Shown in pieces: positions 45,893 through 57,548 of a stretch of 64,000 nt of DNA. The stretch's first letter is position 1. The number at the start of each line of letters is the position of its first letter. Made by a program: the position numbers and the translations under genes. The notes below the pieces were generated by a model, which was not told the DNA's origin, did not search any database, and was given only the letters and a program-made list of their open reading frames with translations. This DNA comes from Cladorhizidae sp. MBARI D1340-BT2 (lineage: Eukaryota > Porifera > Demospongiae > Poecilosclerida > Cladorhizidae), in contig JAQNBH010000013.1 of the NCBI GenBank assembly GCA_028752905.1, positions 26,749,239 to 26,813,238 on the forward strand. Reading direction: 5' to 3'.

Positions 45893-48375
45893 GCTCAAGG
45901 TGTGCCAGCACTGTTCATGTGCACTGCTCTAGGTGTGCCAGCACTGTTCATGTGCACTGCAGGGTGCTGCTCTAGGTGTGCCAGCACTGTTCATGTGCAC
46001 TGCAGGTTGCTGCTCTAGGTGTGCCAGCACTGTTCATGGGCACTGCAGGTTGCTGCTCTAGGTGTGCCAGCACTGTTCATGGGCACTGCAGGGTGCTGCT
46101 CTAGGTGTGCCAGCACTGTTCATGTGCACTGCAGGTTGCTGCTCTAGGTGTGCCAGCACTGTTCATGTGCACTGCAGGTTGCTGCTCTAGGTGTGCCAGC
46201 ACTGTTCATGTGCACTGCAGGTTGCTGCTCTAGGTGTGCCAGCACTGTTCATGTGCACTGCAGGTTGCTGCTCTAGGTGGGCCAGCACTGTTCATGGGCA
46301 CTGCAGGTTGCTGCTCTAGGTGGGCCAGCACTGTTCATGTGCACTGCAGGTTGCTGCTCTAGGTGAGCCAGCACTGTTCATGTGCACTGCAGGTTGCTGC
46401 TCTAGGTGTGCCAGCACTGTTCATGTGCACTGCAGGTTGCTGCTCTAGGTGGGCCAGCACTGTTCATGTGCACTGCAGGTTGCTGCTCTAGGTGTGCCAG
46501 CACTGTTCATGGGCACTGCAGGGTGCTGCTCTAGGTGTGCCAGCACTGTTCATGTGCACTGCAGGTTGCTGCTCTAGGTGAGCCAGCACTGTTCATGTGC
46601 ACTGCAGGTTGCTGCTCTAGGTGTGCCAGCACTGTTCATGTGCACTGCAGGTTGCTGCTCTAGGTGGGCCAGCACTGTTCATGTGCACTGCAGGTTGCTG
46701 CTCTAGGTGTGCCAGCACTGTTCATGTGCACTGCAGGGTGCTGCTCTAGGTGTGCCAGCACTGTTCATGTGCACTGCAGGTTGCTGCTCTAGGTGTGCCA
46801 GCACTGTTCATGGGCACTGCAGGGTGCTGCTCTAGGTGTGCCAGCACTGTTCATGTGCACTGCAGGTTGCTGCTCTAGGTGTGCCAGCACTGTTCATGGG
46901 CACTGCAGATTGCTGCTCTAGGTGAGCCAGCACTGTTCATGGGCACTGCAGGTTGCTGCTCTAGGTGGGCCAGCACTGTTCATGTGCACTGCAGGTTGCT
47001 GCTCTAGGTGTGCCAGCACTGTTCATGGGCACTGCAGATTGCTGCTCTAGGTGTGCCAGCACTGTTCATGTGCACTGCAGGGTGCTGCTCTAGGTGGGCC
47101 AGCACTGTTCATGGGCACTGCAGATTGCTGCTCTAGGTGTGCCAGCACTGTTCATGGGCACTACAGGGTGCTGCTCTAGGTGTGCCAGCACTGTTCATGT
47201 GCACTGCAGGTTGCTGCTCTACATAGGTGGGCCAGCACTGTTCATGTGCACTGCAGGCTGCTGCTCTAGGTGTGCCAGCACTGTTCATGTGCACTGCAGG
47301 TTGCTGCTCTACATAGGTGGGCCAGCACTGTTCATGTGCACTGCAGGTTGCTGCTCTAGGTGTGCCAGCACTGTCATGGGCACTGCAGGTTGCTGCTCTA
47401 GGTGGGCCAGCACTGTTCATGTGCACTGCAGGTTGCTGCTCTAGGTGTGCCAGCACTGTTCATGTGCACTGCAGGGTGCTGCTCTAGGTGGGCCAGCACT
47501 GTTCATGTGCACTGCAGATTGCTGCTCTAGGTGTGCCAGCACTGTTCATGGGCACTACAGGGTGCTGCTCTAGGTGTGCCAGCACTGTTCATGTGCACTG
47601 CAGGTTGCTGCTCTAGGTGGGCCAGCACTGTTCATGGGCACTACAGGGTGCTGCTCTAGGTGTGCCAGCACTGTTCATGTGCACTGCAGGTTGTTGCTCT
47701 AGGTGTGCCAGCACTGTTCATGGGCACTGCAGGGTGCTGCTCTAGGTGTGCCAGCACTGTTCATGTGTACTGCAGGTTGCTGCTCTAGGTGTGCCAGCAC
47801 TGTTCATGTGCACTGCAGGGTGCTGCTCTAGGTGTGCCAGCACTGTTCATGTGCACTGCAGGTTGCTGCTCTAGGTGTGCCAGCACTGTTCATGGGCACT
47901 GCAGGGTGCTGCTCTAGGTGTGCCAGCACTGTTCATGTGCACTGCAGGTTGCTGCTCTAGGTGTGCCAGCACTGTTCATGGGCACTGCAGATTGCTGCTC
48001 TAGGTGAGCCAGCACTGTTCATGGGCACTGCAGGTTGCTGCTCTAGGTGGGCCAGCACTGTTCATGTGCACTGCAGGTTGCTGCTCTAGGTGTGCCAGCA
48101 CTGTTCATGTGCACTGCAGGTTGCTGCTCTAGGTGTGCCAGCACTGTTCATGGGCACTGCAGGTTGCTGCTCTAGGTGTGCCAGCACTGTTCATGGGCAC
48201 TGCAGGTTGCTGCTCTAGGTGGGCCAGCACTGTTCATGGGCACTGCAGGTTGCTGCTCTAGGTGTGCCAGCACTGTTCATGGGCACTGCAGGTTGCTGCT
48301 CTAGGTGGGCCAGCACTGTTCATGGGCACTGCAGGTTGCTGCTCTAGGTGGGCCAGCACTGTTCATGTGCACTGC
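45893..48375. repeat. Minisatellite, 43-bp unit, about 57 copies
   Basis: Units contain GTGCCAGCACTGTTCATG, TGCACTGCAG and GTTGCTGCTCTAG. Variant positions (GTG/GGG after CAT, GGTGT/GGTGG/GGTGA, GGTTG/GGGTG/GATTG) recur in mosaic order. Two copies have a CATAG insert (47220 and 47312), which marks an internal duplication of about 92 bp. Confidence 0.97.
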
Positions 48376-48900
48376 AAGCTTGACCATGTGCAACAATTGG
48401 AGTCACCTCTTACTACACGCTCACAAATATTCAACTTTTTCTAGTTCTCTTCTCTTCCATTACTTTCCGCACTTGCAGCAGAAGTTGTAGTACTTGTAGT
48501 CATTTTGTTTGCAACTGCTGATAACATTGACATATAGTGGAGATGCCAATATGCATGCACACCACGGTCAACATTGTTATAGCAACAGTGACATGTTCGG
48601 AGAGGTGATGCTCGGATATGTACATAGCCTCCTACTTTAATCTATATAACAATACACTTGTGTATGTGTGTGTGTGTGTCATGCTACCGAGCATGTGCAA
48701 TGCAACACGTAGCAACTACATTAACCTGAGAAATGCTGCAAGTCCGAGATATAGCTACTGTAGCAGAGAGACACACACATTCCTACTCCCACACCTCATC
48801 CAAGAGCGTCCTCCATTAAGCATAAAACATTCGGTTGCTGGAACAAACTCTCTTCTATTGGAGAGTTTCTCCTTTAAAAACAATCTCTGAGGCTTCCACT
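48376..48900. other. Non-coding intronic stretch
   Basis: A short (GT)n lies near 48660. No gene is seen. Confidence 0.4.
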
Positions 48901-48905
48901 TTTGA

Positions 48906-49018
48906 CCTCCAATATGACCTGGAGGTCACCGAATGTGACCAGGAGGTCACCAAATATGACCTGGTGGTCACCGTATATGACCTGGAGATCACCAAATATG
49001 ACCTGGAGGTTACTGAAT
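48906..49018. repeat. Five ~21-bp repeats with TGACCT/AGGTCA half-sites
   Basis: Units TGACCTGGAGGTCACC plus AAATA. Each contains an everted pair of the nuclear-receptor half-site AGGTCA with two bases between. Confidence 0.8.
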
Positions 49019-50264
49019 AATCCCCTGGGAAGTCTTTGGAAGCCATCATAATCACTGGAAGTCATTTTGCTCAACTCTTTCCAGCAAGCTATGTAGGTTT
49101 ATGGTTTCCTTTTACCTGTTTCAAGCCTGGGAGTGGTTTAGAAAGTGATAGATACATACAACTGGGACTCTTATGAAATACGTACAGTAGGTCCAACATC
49201 TAATTTGTCTGGTTAAAATTGAGTTTGAATTTTTGACTAGACCTGGGTTAGAGGCTGTGGTATAGTGCACCAGTAGAGAGATTGGTAATGGAATTACATC
49301 TGTGGGTCCAATTTTTCACGTCCACCAGGGGAAGGTTAGGGATGGTAGCCAGGCTTCTGGTCTTGCTCTGCCAGCTACTGAAACTTGCTCCCCATCTTCA
49401 CTACTTTTCTTATGATTTTATGCTGTTTTTCAGTAGTGCTTTTAGGTATAGCTACAGCCTAGCTACTGTACCTTTCTACATGTGTATACAGTAAGGCAGT
49501 AAGACAAGACTGGGAAGAACTCAAATCACCAAGCCCTGCATTGAGAAAGCTCTCTAAAATGTACATACAGTAGTGGCTGAACAAGGCTGTGGTGATGTCA
49601 CATTCCTTTGTTCAAGATGTAGTACTTAGTGAAAGCTATTACTAACTTACTTATAGGAGCTCCTTTGTAGCTAGGGTTCCTGGACAGATGACTTAATTTC
49701 TGAGCCTTTGGATTAGCTACATGTATGTACAGTAAACGCTTTGCTCTTGAATCAGCTGCTGTGGTGAGGTATGGGAATAGTTTGTTATTCCTTTCTTGAT
49801 AACTTGGTCTTAGCCAGTGGGCGGAGAGACTTCCTCACATGTGTATGTGCTTGTGTAGCTGGAGATGTAACCAGTGGAGATATTAATGGTTGGGACACGG
49901 GCAGACATTTAATGGTATTGAAGTCTGGCTGATAATAACCAGCAGTTAAGTTTAATTTCAAATGCCAGTTATTCCAGCTGGCAGTTGAAGTCTTTAACCA
50001 CGAATGCCTCATTTGTGTGTTAGTGTGTGATATATTAAATGATGCAAATGTAGCATGACTGCACTCCGTGATACATGAGATGAGCTTTCCCATCATCTAG
50101 CTTCCACTGGCTCACTGGTACGCAAAAGCCATCTTGACAGGGAAGCTGACAGAGAAGTGACTGCCATCAGTCAGCTCTGTTGCTGACACCAGTCAGCTAT
50201 GTTGCTGAGTCAGGGAGACCGTGCAGACCTCATGTACCTGAAATGGACCGAGTTATAATTCTGA
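49019..50264. other. Non-coding intronic stretch
   Basis: No gene or clear repeat is seen. A 103-codon minus-strand frame (50096-49785) has no recognisable domain. Confidence 0.4.
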
Positions 50265-50332
50265 ACGAACTCTCAGTTGCCCTAACGAATTGCCAAATAA
50301 TCAACTTGAAATTTATTTTCTCGACGTTTTGA

Positions 50333-50875
50333 TGATGCTCTAGCCTTATTCCTGACCAAGGCTAGAGCGTCTAGCCTTATTCCTGACCAAGGCTAGAGCG
50401 TCTAGCCTTATTCCTGACCAAGGCTAGAGCGTCTAGCCTTATTCCTGACCAAGGCTAGAGCATATAGCCTTATTCCTGACCAAGGCTAGAGCGTCTAGCC
50501 TTATTCCTGACCAAGGCTAGAGCATCTAGCCTTATTCCTGACCAATGCTAGAGCGTCTAGCCTTATTCCTGACCAAGGCTAGAGCATCTAGCCTTATTCC
50601 TGACCAATGCTAGAGCATCTAGCCTTATTCCTGACCAATGCTAGAGCGTCTAGCCTTATTCCTGACCAAGGCTAGAGCATCTAGCCTTATTCCTGACCAA
50701 GGCTAGAGCATCTAGCCTTATTCCTGACCAAGGCTAGAGCGTCTAGCCTTATTCCTGACCAAGGCTAGAGCGTCTAGCCTTATTCCTGACCAAAGCTAGA
50801 GCATCTAGCCTTATTCCTGACCAATGCTAGATCGTCTAGCCTTATTCCTGACCAACGCTAGAGCGTCTAGCCTAA
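50333..50875. repeat. Hairpin-forming minisatellite, 31-bp unit, about 17 copies
   Basis: Within each unit CTAGCCTT pairs with AAGGCTAG across ATTCCTGACC. Between units GCTAGA pairs with TCTAGC across three bases. It is flanked by the dispersed repeat also found at 45.4 kb. Confidence 0.92.
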
Positions 50876-50984
50876 ATGTCTAGGGAGTAAATTTCAAGTT
50901 GATGATTGAGAAACTCATTCTAGTCATAATTGCTTATATTTAGAGTGAACTCTTTTTACATCTTGCCTGCTTGATTGAAAGGGT

Positions 50985-51575
50985 TAAATGAGCTCCCAAC
51001 CTCTCTGCACTGAGAGGGTTAAATTAACTGCCAACCACTTTGCATTGAGAGGGTTAAATGAGCTCCCAACCTCTGCCTTGAGAGGGTTAAATGAGCTCCC
51101 AACCTCTCTGATTTGAGGGCTTTCCCCAATCTCTCTGCATTGAGAGGGTTAAATTAACTCCCAACCACTCTGCATTGAGAGGGTTAAATGAGCTCCCAAC
51201 CTCTCTGCACTGAGAGGGTTAAATTAACTGCCAACCACTTTGCATTGAGAGGGTTAAATGAGCTCCCAACCTCTCTGCCTTGAGAGGGTTAAATGAGCTC
51301 CCAACCTCTCTGATTTGAGGGCTTTCCCCAATCTCTCTGCATTGAGAGGGTTAAATTAACTCCCAACCACTCTGCATTGAGAGGGTTAAATGAGCTCCCA
51401 ACCTCTCTGCATTGAGAGGGTTAAATTAACTCGCAACCACTCTGCATTGAGAGGGTTAAATGAACTCCCAACCTTTCTGCATTGAGAGGGTTAAATGAAC
51501 TACCAACTTCTCTGCATTGAGAGGGTTAAATTAACTCCCAACCTCTCTGCATTGAGAGGGTTAAATGAGCTCTCA
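50985..51575. repeat. Minisatellite, ~35-bp unit, about 17 copies
   Basis: Units contain GAGAGGGTTAAATGAGCTCC and CAACCTCTCTGCATT, alternating with a TTAAATTAACTCCCAACCA form. A block with GATTTGAGGGCTTTCCCC occurs at about 51108 and 51310, which shows a ~200-bp internal duplication. Confidence 0.93.
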
Positions 51576-52089
51576 GCTGACATGACAGTTGCTAAATTCC
51601 ATAACAATGTTGCCATTGCTTTGCAGTGATGCCGGGATGTACTAGAGGTAATAAGTTGGTTGAACTTGCTTGCACACACATACTGTATATTCATGCATGT
51701 GTGTGTGTGTGTGTGTGTATGTATACACTGACAGCAACATGATTACCTACTGTACCCTGCTACGCACATGCCCAGTGCACGGGGGGGGGGGGGGGAAATC
51801 GGATCTGCGCAGCCAACTGATCAAGATGACCAAACAACTTTTGAGCTCTATAGATGTTAAGCTCCGTAGATTTCTCTTTAACTCATCTCCCCCCCCCCCC
51901 CTTCATGTTTAAACCTACGCCAGTCTTCAGAGTGAATAAAAGAGCCAACACAATGCAGCATCAGATTCACATATGGCTTTTGTGAAGGCTGCTAAATTCT
52001 GTAAAGGCATCCCTGGTGTCTTTTGGGGGGTGATATACATAGAGGCACTAATAGAGGTCAAGGTGGAAATTGCATGTTCAGACAAACAT
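51576..52089. other. Non-coding intronic stretch
   Basis: (GT)n lies at 51697-51718, poly-G at 51781-51795 and poly-C at 51889-51901. No gene is seen. Confidence 0.4.
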
Positions 52090-52150
52090 GTACAATATAC
52101 ATAATATAATATATACACATCTATATATTATATTATGTATATTATATACA
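52090..52150. repeat. AT-rich palindrome
   Basis: ATATACATAATATAATATAT pairs with ATATATTATATTATGTATAT across a short CACATC-type loop. Confidence 0.85.
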
Positions 52151-52677
52151 CGTGCATGTATTTATTATACACATGTGCATGTATTTATTATATACATGCA
52201 TATACACCTGTAGGGGAACACAGTAGCACTCCCTGTATTGGTTTAACCCCCCCCCCCCCCCCCATTATTGGTTTGGCACCCCTCTCCCCCCCACGGTTTG
52301 GCACCCCCCCCCCCCCCCCCCATATATTATTTAAGCAAGTACAATGGTTGTGTCTCTGCTAAAACTAACTCACATGGCTTCTTGTTATCTTCAACGGTCA
52401 GCCGACTTCATATTTTGTATCGATGTTCAGCATATGATCTCGCTGGGTTCTTGTAGACCCAGCGCAGCGCGAGGTGGCATTAGAAGCAAGCAGTGTGCAC
52501 ATGGGCACTGTATTTTAGATGTGCATATAAGTTCCCAGAGAGGTTGCCTTGTGCCCTTGTGTTGGCTGCCTGCCACACTGCACGCACCAGATTGTGTGGG
52601 CCACCACAACTATGCCTGACCTACAGTATGTACATGTAGTCGTCTGAGTGTTGGTAGGGGAGAAGCCGTTTCAAGCT
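52151..52677. other. Non-coding intronic stretch
   Basis: Poly-C runs lie at 52247-52263 and 52305-52320. A TGCATGTATTTATTATA(T)ACA duplication lies near 52155-52195. No gene is seen. Confidence 0.4.
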
Positions 52678-53400
52678 AAATGACATTTTTTTAATTTAAA
52701 CTTATGATTACCACTATAGAGCTCTATAGATTCTGCAAACTTCATGGTATGGACTTGATATATAGCTCAAAAGATAGGTCTCTCTGTGTGCTCTCTTATG
52801 ATACTAAAATATTTTTCATAAGTATAACTATAGGCAAGTTACTAGACCTAAAGTGGAGGGACCTTCAAAACCTGAATGCCTGAATTGGCCGCATAAATAT
52901 CTCCAGATTGCAAAGTGCTAAAGATTTGAAATTAGCACCAGTGGCTAGAGGAAGCCCTACTCTATGCAACGAGTGTTTCCATTAGGTGCTAAAACGTAAG
53001 TACGTGGTCAAGCGCCTGGGTGGAAAATCTGTTTTAACGAAATTCATTTTCCACCCGCGCGCTTGACCTCGTACTAAAATTTTAATGCCTAATGAAAACA
53101 CTCATTGAAAAGAGTAGGGCTTCCTCTAGCGACTGGTGCTAATTTCAACTCTTTAGCATTGCAATCTGGAGATATTTATGCGGCCAATTCAGGCATTCAG
53201 GTTTTGAAATTCCCTCCACTTTAGGTCCAGTAACTTGGCTATAGTTATATGTATGAAAACTATTTTAGTATCAAAAGAGAGCACACAGAGAGACCTATCT
53301 TTTGAGCTATATATCAAGTCCATACCATGAAGTTTGCAGAATCTATAGAGCTCTAAAGTGGTAACCATAAGTTAAAAAAAATATTTTTTTTAAATGCCAT
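52678..53400. mobile_element. ~720-bp foldback (long inverted repeat) element
   Basis: Two arms of about 345 nt are near-perfect reverse complements. Outer ends are AATGACATTTTTTTAA (52679) and AAATGCCATT (53392). Inner ends are GGTGGAAAAT (53019) and ATTTTCCACCC (53047), around a loop of about 20 nt. Internal landmarks such as GAGCTCTATAGATTCTGC pair with GCAGAATCTATAGAGCTC. No coding capacity is seen. It fits a non-autonomous foldback DNA transposon or a head-to-head insertion pair. Confidence 0.88.
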
Positions 53401-53402
53401 TG

Positions 53403-53421
53403 TCCCCCCCCCCCCCCCCCC
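53403..53421. repeat. Poly-C tract
   Basis: A C run adjoining the right end of the foldback. Confidence 0.9.
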
Positions 53422-53539
53422 CACCCGGCTCTCAACAAAGGATGTTGACATCGTCTGCATGCCTTTGTGGGGATGTGGGTGTGTGGTGTTGAGTGGTGAG
53501 GTAGTGTGGGTGTATATTGTGGGGCAAGGGTGATAGTGT

Positions 53540-53790
53540 GTTCTGGGGATAAAGGTAATCTGGGGCTAGGGGTATTCTCGGGCTAGGGGTATTCTCGAGC
53601 TAGGGGTATTCTCGGGCTACGGATATTCTGGGGCTAGGGATATTCTGGGGCTAGGGGTATTCTGGGGTTAGGAGTATTCTCGGGCCAGGGGCTAGGGATA
53701 TTCTAGGGCTAGGGATATTCTGGGGCTAGGGGTATTCAAGAGCCAGGGTATTCTAGAACTACGAGTATTCTGGGGCTATTCTGGGGCTAG
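53540..53790. repeat. Minisatellite, ~18-bp unit
   Basis: GGGGCTAGGGGTATTCTC-like units, about 13 imperfect copies. Confidence 0.88.
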
Positions 53791-54544
53791 GCCAAACACT
53801 ATTGACCCTAGAAAGCTACTAGTGGTTTAGGGCTAAGACTAGGGCTAGAGTTTGGGGTAAATCTAGGGCTTTTTAAGGCTCTGGAGAAGTCGCACTGGAA
53901 TGGTCATCCCTCCCTCACTAGCCTGACCCTGTCCCACGCTAATACACTTTTGTGGCTGCATGAAACACTGGGAAGACATCATCCTTAGCTTGTGCAAGAG
54001 CCACCAAGTCCAGGCTCTGCATAACTGCAAGCATTCCAGCACCTGCTGCTGTTGGGCCAACTTAGCTCCACATTTAGCTGCTAGCATCTGTGCCACTCCA
54101 ACCCACTGTACAATCACTCTGGGGGCGGTTGAGATCAGCCATGCCAATGTTCCAACCCCATGATGTCAGCTTTTCACCCCGGATGTGTCCCCTTATTGGA
54201 GGCCTGCTTGTTAAGTAGAGGGATTTGCTGCTTGCATGGAGTCCTTAACCAGTCAGAGCTATGGTGTTGTCATACCCCCAAAAAGGGCGGAGGTCTGCAG
54301 GTGGGAGGAGAGTGGGGGGGGGGGGGAAGGGGGGGGGGGGGGGGATAATTGAATTTATAAAAGAAAATACAGCGAAGAGACTATATTAAGCCCTCTACAT
54401 TCTGTGGGTTGCAAGGGTGCGGCACTCGCTGGCCGGGCAGGGTTTAGGCACTCACAGCTACAGTCGGTGCCAAATGCATTAGGTACCCTCCCCTACCCAA
54501 CCCCCTTCTCCGCAGTCTGTGCACTTAGCTGCTTGACTTTCTGC
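53791..54544. other. Unassigned intronic stretch
   Basis: A 94-codon minus-strand frame (54147-53863) reads VGVAQMLAAKCGAKLAQQQQ. It is helical-looking, but no family is recognised. Poly-G runs lie at 54314-54343. Confidence 0.3.
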
Positions 54545-54547
54545 AAA

Positions 54548-55525
54548 TGGCAGCAGCAGTCACCTCATGGCTAGGGTAGGCACCCACCAGCAGCAGTCAC
54601 CTCATGGCTAGTACCAGCAGCAGCCACCTCATGGCTAGGGTAGGCATCCACCAGCAGCAGTCACCTCATGGCTAGGGTAGGCACCCACCAGCAGCAGCCA
54701 CCTCATGGCTAGGGTAGGCACCCACCAGCAGCAGTCACCTCATGGCTAGTACCAGCAGCAGTCACCTCATGGCTAGGGTAGGCACCCACCAGCAGCAGTC
54801 ACCTCATGGCTAGGGTAGGCACCCACCAGCAGCACTCACCTCATGGCTAGGGTAGGCACTCACCAGCAGCAGCCACCTCATGGCTAGGGTAGGCACCCAC
54901 CAACAGCAGTCACCTCATGGCTAGGGTAGGCACCCACCAGCAGCAGTCACCTCATGGCTAGGGTAGGCACCCACCAGCAGCACTCACCTCATGGCTAGGG
55001 TAGGCACTCACCAGCAGCAGCCACCTCATGGCTAGGGTAGGCACCCACCAGCAGCAGTCACCACATGGCTAGGGTAGGCACCCACCAGCAGCTGCCACCT
55101 CATGGCTAGGGTAGGCACCCACCAACAGCAGTCACCTCATGGCTAGGGTAGGCACACACCAGCAGCAGCCACCTCATGGCTAGGGTAGGCACCCACCAGC
55201 AGCAGTCACCACATGGCTAGGGTAGGCACCCACCAGCAGCTGCCACCTCATGGCTAGGGTAGGCTCCCACCAGCAGCAGTCACCTCATGGCTAGGGTAGG
55301 CACCCACCAGCAGTAGTCACCTCATGGCTAAGGTAGGCACCCACCAGCAGCAGTCACCTCATGGCTAGGGTAGGCACCCACCGGCAGCAGTCACCTCATG
55401 GCTAGGGTAGGCACCCACCAGCAGCAGCCACCTCATGGCTAAGGTAGGCACCCACCAGCAGCAGTCACCTCATGGCTAGGGTAGGTACCCACCAGCAGCA
55501 GTCACCTCATGGCTAGGGTAAGACT
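54548..55525. repeat. Minisatellite, 37-bp unit, about 26 copies
   Basis: Units contain CAGCAGCAGTCACCTCATGG and CTAGGGTAGGCACCCAC. A few copies lack the GGGTAGGCACCCACC segment. Confidence 0.95.
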
Positions 55526-56004
55526 ACAATCAGTGCTAGAATGGGGGTGAACAACTTCTTCCCTCTTCCCTCAGACCAATTTTTGTGGGACACAGAGCTT
55601 TAAAAGTCCTAGTATCAGTCCTAGTATCATGGCTACCAAGCTCAGTTCACTCTTTTACGGAATACATCTGCTATGAATCATGAAGAGTCATGGCCTAAGT
55701 GTTACAACGACAGCTTAGAGCGTCTTCTGTGCACACAACATCTTGCTCAAGTATAAGTTTAACTGTGTCTTTGGCTAGGGCTATATGTACATACTGTAGG
55801 CAGCTGGAAGTGCCACTCAGAAGTTGTCTGAACTCAGAAATTGCAGGTAACTTGGAAGTGAACAGCTGTGGCATTCCACCTACTGTACAGCTTAAAACTA
55901 TGCAGCCCAACTTGGATATGTGTGGGTACATGTTCACAGTTGTAAAAATTCATCGCCAAGAACAACACCAGGTGCTCAATTTGATATTAGGGATTGCAGT
56001 ACAG
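55526..56004. other. Unassigned intronic stretch
   Basis: A 104-codon plus-strand frame (55699-56013) has no recognisable domain. Confidence 0.3.
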
Positions 56005-56432
56005 CCCCCATAATAGTCCACCTCCCTTATAGTCCACCTCCCTAATAGTCCACCTCCCTAATAGTCCTAACTCCCTAATAGTCCACCTCCCTTATAGTCC
56101 TACATACATGTACATGTACATGTAACTCCCTAATAGTCCACCCTTACAGTCCTACATACATGTACATGTACATGTAACTCCCACCCTTACAGTCCTACAT
56201 ACATACATGTACATGTAGCTCCCTAATAGTCCACCCTTACAGTCCTACATACATACATGTACATGTAGCTCCCTAATAGTCCACCCTTACAGTCCTACAT
56301 ACATGTACATGTAGCTCCCTAATAGTCCACCCTTACAGTCCTACATACATACATGTACATGTAGCTCCCTAATAGTCCACCCTTACAGTCCTACATACAT
56401 GTACATGTAACTCCCTAATAGTCCACCAGATA
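56005..56432. repeat. Minisatellite, ~45-55 bp units, about 8 copies
   Basis: CTCCCTAATAGTCCACC alternates with CTTACAGTCCTACATACATG and TACATGTA. The ACATGTACATGT core is self-complementary. Confidence 0.88.
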
Positions 56433-56654
56433 TCCACAACCCATACATAGATTGATCCTACCCAACAGTTCTGATGTGGCAGTTGTGCAGGCATTGCCAG
56501 AAGATTCATCAGACCTAATGATGATTCAGATTCCTTCTCTCTCGAGCAATAGCTTGAACATGAGAAGGTTGTGCGATGATTTTCAGCTGACACAGCAATT
56601 GCTTTTTAGTCAGTTTTATGTTTTTAGTGCCAAAGCTTTAACCAATGACAACCA
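56433..56654. other. Unassigned stretch between arrays
   Basis: The plus frame is open from 56452 (SSDVAVVQALPEDSSDLMMI) into the next array. No family is recognised. Confidence 0.25.
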
Positions 56655-57548
56655 TGCAACACATCCACACTCGCTGGCAACACATCCACACTCGCTGGCA
56701 ACACATCCACACTCGCTGGCAACACATCCACACTCGCTGGCAACACATTCACACTCGCTGGCAACACATCTCGCTGGCAACACATCCACACTCGCTGGCA
56801 ACACATCCACACCTGCTGGCAACACATCCACACTTGCTGGCAACACATCCACACTCGCTGGCAACTCTCTGGCAACACATCCACATTCACTGGCAACACA
56901 TCCACACTCGCTGGCAAAACATCCACAATCACTGGCAACACATCCACACTCGCTGGCAACACATACACACTCGCTGGCAACACATCCACAATCACTGGCA
57001 ACACATCCACACTCGCTGGCAATGCATCCACACTCGCTGGCAACACATCCACACTCGCTGGCAACTCATCCACACTCGCTGGCAACACATCCACACTCCC
57101 TGGCAACACATCCACACTCGCTGGCAACACATCCACACTCGTTGGCAACTCATCCACACTCGCTGGCAACACATCCACACTCACTGGTAACACATCCACA
57201 CTCGCTGGCAATGCATCCACACTCGCTGGCAACACATCTACACTCGTTGGCAACTCATCCACACTCGCTGGCAACACATCCACACTCCCTGGCAACACAT
57301 TCACACTCGCTGGCAACACATCCACACTCATTGGCAACACATCCACACTCGCTGGAAACACATCCATACTCGCTGACAATGCATCCACACTCGCTGGCAA
57401 CACATCCACACTCACTGGCAACACGTCCACACTCACAGGCAACACATCCATACTCGCTGGCAATGCATCCACACTCGCTGGCAACACATCCACTCGCTGG
57501 CAATACATCAACACTCGCTGGCAACACATCCATAGTCGCTGGCAACGT
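56655..57548. repeat. Minisatellite, 21-bp unit, about 42 copies
   Basis: Unit ACACATCCACACTCGCTGGC plus A. Length 21 keeps frames open on both strands: a 375-codon plus frame of HSLATHP repeats and a 327-codon minus frame of ASVDVLP repeats. Confidence 0.97.

Noticed and set aside
53863..54163. Alpha-helical protein fragment on the minus strand
   Set aside because: A single 94-codon frame with no family match I can name and an alternative plus frame. Not enough to call a gene.
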